Of a stretch of DNA of 64,000 bases, positions 1-7,831 are shown piece by piece. The DNA lies in the NCBI RefSeq assembly GCF_947500835.1, contig NZ_CANMTQ010000002.1, positions 310,001-374,000 of the forward strand, given 5' to 3'. The position numbers and the translations under genes were made by a program. The DNA comes from an uncultured Halomonas sp. (GTDB lineage: Bacteria > Pseudomonadota > Gammaproteobacteria > Pseudomonadales > Halomonadaceae). Under the pieces are notes generated by a model that saw only the letters and a program-made list of their open reading frames with translations, ran no database searches and was not told the origin of the DNA. Each line of letters opens with the position of its first letter. Positions within the stretch are counted from its first letter, which is position 1.

Positions 1-409
1 TGGGCACGGAAACGAACTCCCGAGTGCGGGCAAGTAGCTCGTCGTCGTCGGCCTCCGGGTGACGAGCGCGTATCGCCTCGAAAAGCGTGTCGAACAGATA
101 CTGTTGCACCCGCCAGGGGCGCCAGCCATCGAGCACCACCAGGCCGAGCCCTTCGGGCAGCGAGCGCGCCACGGCGAGCAGGCGTCGATAGACCTCCTCG
201 CGGACATAGCAATCGCCCACCGCCCCGGGAATATCCTGCTTGGCATAGACGGGGAACGTCTTGAGCGGCTCCGGCGCCAGACTCAACGGCACCAGCGGCA
301 CGTTATCCGCAGCGATAGGGATACGGCTCAGCGTTACCCAGTCCGGCTCGGGCCGGCTGGGAATCGGCGGTAGCTCCACGCCTGCGGAAGTAACGACAGT
401 CTCGCTCAT
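1..409 (-). CDS. D-alanyl-D-alanine dipeptidase (VanX/DdpX-like, M15D), C-terminus beyond window
   Basis: The reading frame opens at the ATG at 409 and is still open at base 1, so only the first 136 residues are visible. Residues 90-102 contain the VanX-family signature around D94-G95-W96-R97-P98, in which the arginine is the transition-state-stabilising residue of zinc D-Ala-D-Ala dipeptidases. The zinc ligands (SxHxxGxAxD and a later H) would lie outside the window and cannot be checked. I see no signal peptide, so a cytoplasmic enzyme cleaving D-Ala-D-Ala is likely. It starts 4 bases after the TRAP large-permease stop, so it is probably translated from the same mRNA. This suggests that the transporter imports a dipeptide for the enzyme, which is inference. 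Confidence 0.85.
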   Translation of the reverse strand, partial: MSETVVTSAGVELPPIPSRPEPDWVTLSRIPIAADNVPLVPLSLAPEPLKTFPVYAKQDIPGAVGDCYVREEVYRRLLAVARSLPEGLGLVVLDGWRPWRVQQYLFDTLFEAIRARHPEADDDELLARTREFVSVP

Positions 410-413
410 TGCA

Positions 414-1691
414 TCATCCAAGTACGCTGGGCAGCCACAGGGTCAGGGGTGGGAAAAGAATCAATATCAGCAACACCAGCACCGCGGTCAGCACGAAGGG
501 CCAGATGGTCTTGAACAGCGCCGTGATTTCGAGGTGGCTGACTGCCGCCGCCACGAACACGCAGGCCCCCATGGGCGGCGTGATCAAGGCGATGGTGATG
601 TTCAGGGTAATGATAATCCCCAGATGCACCGTATCGATGCCCGCCATCATCGCCACCGGAGCGAAGATCGGGGTGAGCAGCATCAGCGCCGAGACCTCTT
701 CCATGAACATGCCGGTCACAAAGGTGATACCGCTGAGCATCAGCAACACCAGGACCGGCTGGTCGGTGTAGGGTGCCAGAAGTTCGACGAACTGGGTGGG
801 CACCTGAGCATAGGAGAGCAGCCAGCTGATCGTCGCTGAGGCCGCCATGATCAGGAAGATCGCCGAGGTGAGCCGGGTCGTCTCGACGATCGCTCGCCAG
901 AAATCCGTCGAGCGTAGATTACCCAGGGCGATGCCGCAAAGGGCAACGTAGAGCGCCGTCAGCGCGCCGGATTCCGTGGGGGTGACGAAGCCCAGCACGA
1001 TGCCGGCGACGATGATGAACGGCGCGATCAATGCCGGCAAGGCTCCCAGTGCCGCCCTGCCCAGCTCAGCGGCCCCAGGCCAGCCACCACGCTTGGTCAA
1101 CCCTTTGCGCCAGGCGTAGAAGGCATTCATCGCCATGAAGGCCACGCCCAGAACCAATCCGGGAATCACCCCGGCCAGAAACAGATCCCCCACGGAGGTG
1201 TTGGTCAGCGAGGCATACAGGATCATGAAGATGCTGGGGGGAATGATCGGCCCGATCAGCGAACTGCCCGCCGTCAGGCCGGCGGCGAAGGCAGTGGAGT
1301 AGCCCTCCTTGCGCATGGGCGGCACCAGCAGCGAGCCCAGCGCCGAGGTGTCCGCCACGGCGGAGCCATTGACCCCGGCGAAGAACACGCTCGACACCAC
1401 GTTGACATGCCCCATGCCGCCGCGCAGGTGACCGACCAGCAGGCGCGCCAGGCCCATCAGGCGCTCGGTCAGGCCGCTTGCGTTCATCAGGTTGCCGGCC
1501 AGGATGAACAGCGGGATCGCCATCAGCGAGAAGACGTTGATACCGCCGAAGAACTGCTGCGGCATCATGCGCGCCAACATGCCCGGGTCGACGAACATGA
1601 AGCCCACCACCGCCGTCGCCAGCAGGGCGAGGAACAACGGCAGGCCGAGCAGCACATGCACAAGAAAGACCGCCAGCATGGTGAGCGTCAT
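414..1691 (-). CDS. dctM: TRAP transporter large permease subunit (DctM family)
   Basis: 425 aa. A hydrophobic protein of about 12 membrane segments, with glycine- and proline-rich loops typical of DctM/SiaM, the Na+-driven transport subunit of tripartite ATP-independent periplasmic transporters. I start it at the ATG at 1691 because this overlaps the small-subunit stop by the ATGA pattern typical of coupled translation. The longer open frame upstream is only a shadow of the dctQ gene. It works with the products at 1688-2191 and 2213-3247 to carry a periplasmic-binding-protein-delivered solute across the inner membrane. The substrate is not known; the neighbouring dipeptidase hints at D-Ala-D-Ala or a related peptide. 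Confidence 0.92.
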   Translation of the reverse strand: MTLTMLAVFLVHVLLGLPLFLALLATAVVGFMFVDPGMLARMMPQQFFGGINVFSLMAIPLFILAGNLMNASGLTERLMGLARLLVGHLRGGMGHVNVVSSVFFAGVNGSAVADTSALGSLLVPPMRKEGYSTAFAAGLTAGSSLIGPIIPPSIFMILYASLTNTSVGDLFLAGVIPGLVLGVAFMAMNAFYAWRKGLTKRGGWPGAAELGRAALGALPALIAPFIIVAGIVLGFVTPTESGALTALYVALCGIALGNLRSTDFWRAIVETTRLTSAIFLIMAASATISWLLSYAQVPTQFVELLAPYTDQPVLVLLMLSGITFVTGMFMEEVSALMLLTPIFAPVAMMAGIDTVHLGIIITLNITIALITPPMGACVFVAAAVSHLEITALFKTIWPFVLTAVLVLLILILFPPLTLWLPSVLG

Positions 1692-2191
1692 ACGTCCTGC
1701 TCCGTCATCGTCTTCAGCGGCGCCGGCCCGTACCAGAGGGCATGCCAGGCCAGCAGAGCGAAGCCGATGGGCATCGACATCATGGGGATGGTACGGCTGA
1801 TGCCCAGACCTGAGCTGGTGAACATAGCTACGGAGTGAGCATAGCGATAGCTGAACAGGGCGCCGCCGATGGCCAGACCCAGGGTCAGCAGCCATTGGTA
1901 AAGATTGAGCAGGCGGCATAGCGGCGTTGGCAATAACCGTTCGATCAAGGCAACCCGCATATGGCCGCCCTCCACCCAGACCGCGCCGGCGGCCAGCAGC
2001 ACGGCGCCAATGATCAGAAAGCGCGCCAGCTCGTCCGTCCAGATGGGGGCGCCGCCGGCCAGATAACGTAAAAAGACCGCGTAGAGGATGACCCCCAGAT
2101 TGATCAGCAAAAGAGCGCTGGCGATCGTGATCGACACCCTTCGACTGATCGACAGCACCCGCTTTCGCAGGTCGAACAAAGCACTAGCCAT
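1688..2191 (-). CDS. dctQ: TRAP transporter small permease subunit (DctQ family)
   Basis: 167 aa with four hydrophobic segments (around residues 20-40, 50-72, 90-115 and 130-155). It has the family-typical motif near residues 50-60, where a W-T-D/E-E-L-A-R pattern follows the first pair of helices. This is the small inner-membrane subunit that pairs with the DctM protein encoded immediately downstream; the genes overlap by 4 bases. It lies 21 bases after the binding-protein stop. The order P-Q-M is the usual one for TRAP operons. Confidence 0.9.
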   Translation of the reverse strand: MASALFDLRKRVLSISRRVSITIASALLLINLGVILYAVFLRYLAGGAPIWTDELARFLIIGAVLLAAGAVWVEGGHMRVALIERLLPTPLCRLLNLYQWLLTLGLAIGGALFSYRYAHSVAMFTSSGLGISRTIPMMSMPIGFALLAWHALWYGPAPLKTMTEQDV

Positions 2192-2212
2192 GATGCGACC
2201 ACACCTGGGCCA

Positions 2213-3247
2213 TCACTGCGCCAACTGCGTCATGCCGGCATCCTCGAGGGCCATATCGATCCACCGCTGCTCGATATCCTGCTTTTTCAACCACTCCAGA
2301 TAAGCCGGCTGGCCCTGCTCGCGAAAGGCGTTCAGATTCTCTTCGGACGGTTCGATGACCTGCATGCCCTGCTCTTCGAGATAGGCGATGCGCTCGTCCA
2401 CCTTGGCCTCGTTGTGCTCCCGGGCCATGGCATTGGCCTCGTCGACCGCCTCCAGGAAGGCCTGGCGGGTCTGCTCGTCCCAGCCGTCGATCATCGCGCC
2501 GTTGCCCACCAGGAACTGATCCGAGTACTGGATATTGGCCAGGGTCAGATATTTCTGCACCTCGTAGAGGCTGCCCATGATGATGTACATCGGCGGGTTC
2601 ATCTGCCCGTCCGCCACCCCGGTGCGCAGGGCCATGTACACCTCGGTCCAGGGAATCGGCGTCCCCGAGGCGCCAAAGGCCTCGTAGAGCGCCACCTGGC
2701 TGGGGTCCATGGCGCGAAAGCGCAATCCCTGGAAATCCTCCGGGGCTTGAATGGGCTTCTCGTCATTGGTGAAAGCCAGGAAACCGCCCTCCTCGACCAC
2801 CGCCAGCATCTCGATGCCAGTGCGTTCACGCAGCGTCTCATCAAACGCCTGCCAGTAGTCACCTTCATCGAAGAAGGTCCGCGCCGCCTCGAAATCCTCG
2901 AACAGAAAGGGAATGGCGCTGACGAAGATTTCCGGCATCACCGGCGATATTCCGGCGAAGGAGGCGATGTTCAGGTTCGGCGAACTCATGGTCTGCTCCA
3001 TGCGCGCCTGTTCCTCGCCGAGCTGGCTGTTGGGGTAGAGCCTGAGTTCGAGCTCGCCGCCGGTCTTCTCCGCCACCAGTTCCTTGAGATTGGTGGCGAA
3101 CACGTGCACCGCGTTCTTCTCCGGGTCCGGCGCACCGTTGTAGCTCAGGTTGACCGTGGTGGCCGCCTGGGCGGCGCCCACTAGACTGATAGCGCCGAGC
3201 AAACAGGCCGTACGCACCGCAGTTGAGAAGCGCCTGGAAAAGGACAT
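2213..3247 (-). CDS. dctP: TRAP transporter periplasmic substrate-binding protein (DctP family)
   Basis: 344 aa from the ATG at 3247. I chose this start because an AAGGAG ribosome site lies 6 bases upstream; an open frame runs 21 codons further but has no such site. Residues 1-27 are a Sec signal peptide (basic start, hydrophobic core, AQA cleavage site). The mature part shows the DctP pattern: the first strand with N-L-S-Y, a mid-protein block around residues 175-205 that includes the conserved substrate-anchoring arginine region, and D-G-Q-M-N-P. It delivers solute to DctQM. Together with the dipeptidase gene this makes a four-gene P-Q-M-peptidase operon on the minus strand. Confidence 0.92.
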   Translation of the reverse strand: MSFSRRFSTAVRTACLLGAISLVGAAQAATTVNLSYNGAPDPEKNAVHVFATNLKELVAEKTGGELELRLYPNSQLGEEQARMEQTMSSPNLNIASFAGISPVMPEIFVSAIPFLFEDFEAARTFFDEGDYWQAFDETLRERTGIEMLAVVEEGGFLAFTNDEKPIQAPEDFQGLRFRAMDPSQVALYEAFGASGTPIPWTEVYMALRTGVADGQMNPPMYIIMGSLYEVQKYLTLANIQYSDQFLVGNGAMIDGWDEQTRQAFLEAVDEANAMAREHNEAKVDERIAYLEEQGMQVIEPSEENLNAFREQGQPAYLEWLKKQDIEQRWIDMALEDAGMTQLAQ

Positions 3248-3384
3248 GAGCATCTCCTTGTTGTTATTCGTATTCAACAAGCTTTTAGTATTGATGGATC
3301 CGTGAAGCATGTCGAGTTCATGCAGATGAACAGGTAGAAGTATAAAAAGGGATCAAGTCGCCGGTGAGCTGCCAGATATGTCGC

Positions 3385-4434
3385 TTAGCGAGTAGCGTCG
3401 TAGAAAAGTGCGTGATCCGCTACTGGCGGATTAGCTCCAGAGTCAGCGACGACGGGATAATGATTCTCGCTTTTCACCTCTCGCCCCTCGAACCGGATGC
3501 CCAACTTGGCGAACAGAGCCCGGTCGCGTTCGGCCTGGGGATTGGCGGTGGTCAGCAGCTTGTCACCATAGAAGATCGAGTTGGCGCCGGCCAGGAAGGC
3601 TAGGGCCTGGGTCGACTCATTCATCTGCTCGCGACCGGCGGACAGGCGCACATGGCTTTGCGGCATCAGGATGCGGGCCACGGCGATAGCGCGCACGAAC
3701 TCGAGAGGGTCGAGATCGTCAACGTCTTCCAGCGGTGTGCCGGGCACCTTGACCAGCATGTTGATGGGCACCGATTCGGGATGTGGCTCGAGGTTGGCAA
3801 GCTGCTGCAGCAGTGCGGCGCGGTCCCGCGGCGCCTCCCCCATCCCCAGGATGCCGCCGCTGCACACCTTCATGCCGGCCCCACGTACGTTGTCCAGTGT
3901 GTCGAGCCGATCGGCGTAGGTCCGGGTGGTGATGATCTCGCCATAATACTCTGGCGAGGTGTCCAGGTTGTGGTTGTAGTAATCGAGCCCCGCTTCGGCG
4001 AGTTGGTCGGCTTGATCGGCGTCGAGCATGCCCAGGGTCATGCAGGTCTCAAGGCCCAGCGCCTTGACTCGGCGCACCATCTCCAACACCGCCGGCAGGT
4101 CACGCTCCCTCGGGCTGCGCCAGGCCGCACCCATGCAGAAACGGGTAGCACCGGCGTCTAGGGCCGCCTCAGCTTGGGCCACGACCGCTTCGATTTCCAG
4201 CAGCTTTTCCTTGTCGAGCCCGGTGGCGTAGTGCCCCGACTGCGGACAGTACTTGCAGTCTTCCGGGCAGGCGCCGGTCTTGATCGACAGCAGCGTCGAG
4301 ACCTGCACCTGGTTGGCATCGAAATGTTGGCGATGTACCTGCTGAGCGCGAAATAGCAGATCGTTGAAGGGCAAATCGAACAGCGCCTCGATTTCATCGA
4401 GGCGCCAGTCGTAACGAAGTGTGGGCTCGGGCAT
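3385..4434 (-). CDS. bioB: Biotin synthase
   Basis: 349 aa. Radical SAM enzyme that inserts sulfur into dethiobiotin to make biotin. The CxxxCxxC motif for the 4Fe-4S/SAM cluster is C56, C60 and C63. Downstream are the family motifs with the Y-N-H-N-L-D-T strand and the conserved cysteines that, with an arginine, bind the second FeS cluster. I start at the ATG at 4434, where homologues begin. The frame stays open upstream to an ATG at 4476, which lies in the terminal inverted repeat of the adjacent MITE-like element and would add 14 residues. No other bio genes are nearby, so bioB stands alone here. Confidence 0.95.
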   Translation of the reverse strand: MPEPTLRYDWRLDEIEALFDLPFNDLLFRAQQVHRQHFDANQVQVSTLLSIKTGACPEDCKYCPQSGHYATGLDKEKLLEIEAVVAQAEAALDAGATRFCMGAAWRSPRERDLPAVLEMVRRVKALGLETCMTLGMLDADQADQLAEAGLDYYNHNLDTSPEYYGEIITTRTYADRLDTLDNVRGAGMKVCSGGILGMGEAPRDRAALLQQLANLEPHPESVPINMLVKVPGTPLEDVDDLDPLEFVRAIAVARILMPQSHVRLSAGREQMNESTQALAFLAGANSIFYGDKLLTTANPQAERDRALFAKLGIRFEGREVKSENHYPVVADSGANPPVADHALFYDATR

Positions 4435-4457
4435 TGTTAACCTGAATGATTTATCTA

Positions 4458-4722
4458 GGGCCTGTTGACGTTTCATTCACGGCCGCGCTGGCGCCAGTTT
4501 TTATTCGGGGCAAGGCAGGAGGAGAGAAATTTGGTTATTCCAAATGAACGACGACTAACGCAGCAGCGGATAAAAACTGGCCCAGCCCTTCGGGTTGCGC
4601 AGCAAAAAGCGCCATTCTGCGTTGCGAAACTTGAAAAGGGAATAACCCTTCCCTGCACTTCGCGCCTTGACTGACACTTTTTGATGCAGCAACGCGGTTC
4701 GCGATGAAACGTCAACAGGCCC
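4458..4722. mobile_element. MITE-like element, copy 1 (265 bp, TA target duplication)
   Basis: The two ends are perfect inverted repeats of at least 19 bases, beginning GGGCCTGTTGACGTTTCAT. TA sits directly outside each end (4456-4457 and 4723-4724), as expected for a TA target-site duplication. Inside there is a second inverted repeat (CCAGTTTTTATTC near 4495 against GATAAAAACTGG near 4569), so the RNA or single strand could fold extensively. It contains no transposase-like frame. A diverged second copy lies at 42198-42461. TA duplication and short size suggest a non-autonomous derivative mobilised by an IS630- or IS5-type transposase (inference). It lies immediately upstream of bioB. Confidence 0.85.
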
Positions 4723-4764
4723 TAGGTTAACAGAAGCTAAGGCGCTCGATGGTCAGTGTCAATT

Positions 4765-5139
4765 CTACTCGACCAAGCTCCAATCCTTTGCCATGTCCGG
4801 CAGGAAAGCTTCTACCGCAGCAGTGGCGATAACATGAGTAGTCCCCTGCGCCGGGTCGTCGATATTGAGCCCGCCCTGCACCGCTTTGACTTCCGCTCGC
4901 CCTCGGGGCAACTCCGCGGCCAAGGCCTTTGTATCGACCTTATCCGGTTCCTGCACGCCGATGGTGACCTGCACCCGCATCAAGGTGTGGTCGTAGCCCA
5001 GGGATTTGAACAGCACGATGGAGGAGTGATGCAGGGCATCCTGAATCGCTCGGCTGGCGGCCTTGGTGTAATCGCCCCCGTAGAGATCGTTGCCGGTGCC
5101 CATCTCGAGGATGACGCGCTTTTCAGTTTGTTCAGGCAT
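4765..5139 (-). CDS. Lin0512 family protein, second of a tandem pair
   Basis: 124 aa. It resembles the uncharacterised Lin0512 family: an N-terminal strand ending E-M-G-T-G, then an A-A-x-R-A-I-x-D-A-L-H-H-S helix, then a V-Q-V-T-I-G-V-Q-E-P strand. No signal peptide or membrane segment is seen. It overlaps the upstream paralogue by 8 bases, and the two proteins share the same layout throughout, including the G-T-G/G-M-G-T motif and the basic R-A-I-x-D-A-L-x-H segment. A paired arrangement suggests a heteromeric complex (inference). No catalytic function can be assigned from the sequence. Confidence 0.8.
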   Translation of the reverse strand: MPEQTEKRVILEMGTGNDLYGGDYTKAASRAIQDALHHSSIVLFKSLGYDHTLMRVQVTIGVQEPDKVDTKALAAELPRGRAEVKAVQGGLNIDDPAQGTTHVIATAAVEAFLPDMAKDWSLVE

Positions 5140-5485
5140 GAGCCGGCTCCATGTCGAATGAAACCTTGAGGGCGACGTTGGCGATCACGGTGACGCCGCT
5201 CCCATCGGGCCGAGGCACGTCGAGCCCGCCCGGCACCACGTTGATCGACGGCTGCCCGTAGGGAAACAGATCCAGCAGGGCGCTTTCATCCACTGCCTCT
5301 GGCTTTTGCACGCCTACCTCGACGTCGATGATCATGGCGGTCTTGGGAAAATCGAAAAGCTCCGCCACGTTCAGCGAGTTGTGCCACAGCGCATCGCGAA
5401 TCGCCCGGGCCGCCGCCTCGGTATAGTCCTCTCGGCGCAGGGACGTGCCCATGCCGAACTCCGTTACCACGCGCTTCTTGGTCAT
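5132..5485 (-). CDS. Lin0512 family protein, first of a tandem pair
   Basis: 117 aa from the ATG at 5485, which follows a GGGAGA ribosome site. The frame is open for 25 more codons upstream without a better site. It has the same order of motifs as its downstream neighbour: E-F-G-M-G-T-S near residue 8, A-A-A-R-A-I-R-D-A-L-W-H-N-S near 24-38, and V-E-V-G-V-Q-K-P-E near 55-64. The histidine and the G-x-G-T region are conserved in both copies. The pair is divergent from the aminopeptidase gene at 5611, so the promoters share about 125 bases. Function is unknown. Confidence 0.8.
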   Translation of the reverse strand: MTKKRVVTEFGMGTSLRREDYTEAAARAIRDALWHNSLNVAELFDFPKTAMIIDVEVGVQKPEAVDESALLDLFPYGQPSINVVPGGLDVPRPDGSGVTVIANVALKVSFDMEPAHA

Positions 5486-5610
5486 TTGTCTCTCCCTTTG
5501 GTTTCGCCTGAATTTCATATTCCATAATGTCGGACTTTCAGAACGCTTACGCAAGAACATGCCTGCTACAATGCGTATTTGCTGATTTCATGCCGGCCTG
5601 GAGCTTTCTC

Positions 5611-7419
5611 ATGTCTCATTCAACGCCTTTTTCTCCCGCCGAACGTCTGGCTGCGCTGCGCGAGGCCATGCGCAAGCACGGTATCGACGCCTGGTGGCTA
5701 CCCTCCTCGGACCCGCACAGTTCCGAATACCTGCCGGAACATTGGGAAGGCCGGGCCTGGCTATCGGGTTTCGATGGTTCCGTGGGCATTCTGACCATTA
5801 CCCAGGACGCCGCCGGGCTGTGGGTGGATAGCCGCTACTGGGTTCAGGCAGCACAGCAGCTCGAAGGCAGCGGCATCGAACTCAAGAAGCTGCAGCAGGG
5901 GCAGGCTCAGGCGCCCATCGAGTGGCTGGCAGAGCAACTGCCTCAGGGCGCGACCCTGGGCTTCGATGCGGATGTGGTGTCATTGGCTAATGCTAGACGC
6001 ATGGAAGAGCTACTGCTGCCCCGAGGCGTCAAGCTGCGCAGCGACCTGGATCTGCTGGACAGCATCTGGCCGAATCGGCCGGCGCTGCCCAGGGCCGAGG
6101 TCTATGAACACCCCAAGGAGTACGTGTCCGGCACCCGGGGCGAACGTCTTTCTGAATTGCGCAAGACGCTAAAAGAATCCAGCGCCGATTGGCATTTGCT
6201 TTCGACCCTCGATGACATCGCCTGGCTGACCCAACTGCGCGGCTCGGATGTGGATTTCAATCCGGTGTTTCTGGCCCACATGCTGATCGGCCAGGACAGC
6301 GCCACGCTATTCATCGCCCCGGATAAGCTCAAAGACGACCTGGCCGAGACGCTGCGTGGCGACGGCATCGACATCGCGGATTACGATCAGTGGAAAACGC
6401 ATCTGGCGAAACTGCCGGCTCGGGACCGAGTGCTGTTTGACGGCGCCAAGGTGAGCCTGGCCACTGCTCAGGCACTGCCCGAGAGCATGACGCTTTTTGA
6501 TGGCATGCAGCCCACGACACTCGCCAAGAGCCGCAAGAGCGAAAGCGACATCGCCCACTTGCGTCGCACCATGGAAGAGGACGGTGCGGCGCTGTGCGAG
6601 TTCTTTGCCGAGTTCGAGGCGGCCCTTGACCGGGGCGAGACGCCCACGGAGCTTGAAGTGGATGAACGGCTGACCGCCCAGCGGGCCAAACGCGAAGGCT
6701 TCGTGTGCCAAAGCTTCGGCACCATCGCCGCTTTCAATGAAAACGGCGCCCTGCCCCACTATCACGCCACGGAGAAGGCACATGCCACTATCAAGGGCGA
6801 TGGCCTGCTGCTGATCGATTCCGGCGGTCAATATTACGGCGGCACCACGGACATCACCCGGGTCGTTCCCATCGGCGAGATCAGCGCCGCCCAGCGCGAG
6901 GACTTCACCCGGGTGCTCAAGGGCACCATCGCGCTGTCGCGCATTCACTTCCCGGATGGTATTGCCTCACCCAAGCTCGACGCCGTCGCCCGGGCGCCGC
7001 TGTGGTCCAGCGGTCGCGACTACGGCCACGGCACCGGCCACGGCGTGGGGTATTTTCTCAACGTTCACGAAGGGCCCCAGGTGATCGCCTACTCCGCCAC
7101 GGCAACGGAACACAACGCCATGCGCGAAGGCATGATCACCTCCATCGAACCCGGGGTCTATCGCCCGGGCAAATGGGGTGTGCGTATCGAGAACCTGGCG
7201 GTCAATCGTCACGCGCCGGAGAGCGAGTTCGGCGAGTTTCTGCACTTCGAAACCCTGACGCTGTGCCCAATCGACACCCGCTGCATCGACCGTGACTTGA
7301 TGGATCAATCGGAAATCGACTGGCTCAATGCCTATCACAAGGAAGTGCGCGAGCGCCTTGCGCCCAAGCTTGGCGAGGCGGCCAGGAAGTGGCTGCAGGA
7401 GCGGACAGAGGCCCTGTAA
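5611..7419 (+). CDS. Aminopeptidase P family metallopeptidase (M24B)
   Basis: 602 aa, starting at the ATG at 5611 behind a GGAG site; an open frame upstream lacks one. Two creatinase-like N-terminal domains are followed by a pita-bread catalytic domain. The metal ligands are visible: aspartates in D-S-G-G-Q-Y-Y-G-G-T-T-D, a histidine in G-H-G-T-G-H-G-V-G, and glutamates in S-I-E-P-G and G-V-R-I-E-N. It should release an N-terminal residue preceding proline in the cytoplasm. The length is close to the three-domain eukaryote-like X-Pro aminopeptidase 1 form rather than the roughly 440-aa E. coli PepP, so I do not give it the pepP symbol. Confidence 0.92.
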   Translation: MSHSTPFSPAERLAALREAMRKHGIDAWWLPSSDPHSSEYLPEHWEGRAWLSGFDGSVGILTITQDAAGLWVDSRYWVQAAQQLEGSGIELKKLQQGQAQAPIEWLAEQLPQGATLGFDADVVSLANARRMEELLLPRGVKLRSDLDLLDSIWPNRPALPRAEVYEHPKEYVSGTRGERLSELRKTLKESSADWHLLSTLDDIAWLTQLRGSDVDFNPVFLAHMLIGQDSATLFIAPDKLKDDLAETLRGDGIDIADYDQWKTHLAKLPARDRVLFDGAKVSLATAQALPESMTLFDGMQPTTLAKSRKSESDIAHLRRTMEEDGAALCEFFAEFEAALDRGETPTELEVDERLTAQRAKREGFVCQSFGTIAAFNENGALPHYHATEKAHATIKGDGLLLIDSGGQYYGGTTDITRVVPIGEISAAQREDFTRVLKGTIALSRIHFPDGIASPKLDAVARAPLWSSGRDYGHGTGHGVGYFLNVHEGPQVIAYSATATEHNAMREGMITSIEPGVYRPGKWGVRIENLAVNRHAPESEFGEFLHFETLTLCPIDTRCIDRDLMDQSEIDWLNAYHKEVRERLAPKLGEAARKWLQERTEAL

Positions 7420-7430
7420 CGTAAGTGCAA

Positions 7431-7452
7431 AACGCCGGCAGTTGCCGGCGTT
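7431..7452. terminator. Bidirectional hairpin terminator between the aminopeptidase and STAS-like genes
   Basis: A 10-bp stem (AACGCCGGCA / TGCCGGCGTT) with a two-base loop lies 12 bases after the aminopeptidase stop. The AA/TT ends give a short U-run on either strand; it is longer on the minus strand (TTTT). It therefore can end both converging transcripts. Confidence 0.8.
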
Positions 7453-7507
7453 TACTAGTCAAATATTATTAGTTATTTACTCTCAGAGCGCTCTTTTATC
7501 AGCAGGC

Positions 7508-7795
7508 CTAAGCGGCACTAGCAGGCATTCGATGCTGAATGGCTAATCCAATGGCTCGGGCCACCGATTCATTGGCGCCCCGTACTTTGAGAATGGTTTT
7601 CAAGGTTTGAGCTCCGTGACGCTGTGTGAACACACCGAAAAGCTCGTCAGCATATGATCCAGACAATGAGATAACATCGGTATAGTCTAAAATCACGCGC
7701 TCATCTAAAGAAGCAATTGCTTCGAGCTGGAACCGTTCCTTAGCAGCAGCGGTGCGGTTTGCCAAGGAGCCTTTATACTTAAGTGTCTTTGTCAT
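7508..7795 (-). CDS. STAS-like domain protein (DUF4325-type)
   Basis: 95 aa behind an AAGGAG site. The core L-D-Y-T-D-V-x-x-L-S-G-S-Y-A-D-E-L-F-G (residues 36-54) matches the STAS-like DUF4325 fold related to anti-sigma-factor antagonists. It has no membrane segment. It follows the decayed GHKL ATPase gene by 36 bases on the same strand. The usual partnership for this type is an ATP-binding kinase/anti-sigma-like protein plus the STAS-like partner, so this gene may have lost its partner. Local base composition is more AT-rich than the backbone. Its own role is unknown. Confidence 0.75.
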   Translation of the reverse strand: MTKTLKYKGSLANRTAAAKERFQLEAIASLDERVILDYTDVISLSGSYADELFGVFTQRHGAQTLKTILKVRGANESVARAIGLAIQHRMPASAA

Positions 7796-7831
7796 GTCTT
7801 ACTCCTTTTTGATGCGGCTTGGTGAGAGCTT

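Noticed and set aside
1692..1919. Extended N-terminus of the TRAP large permease
   Set aside because: It is the dctQ gene read in another frame; the hydrophilic stretch has no family match and the ATG at 1691 gives the coupled start.
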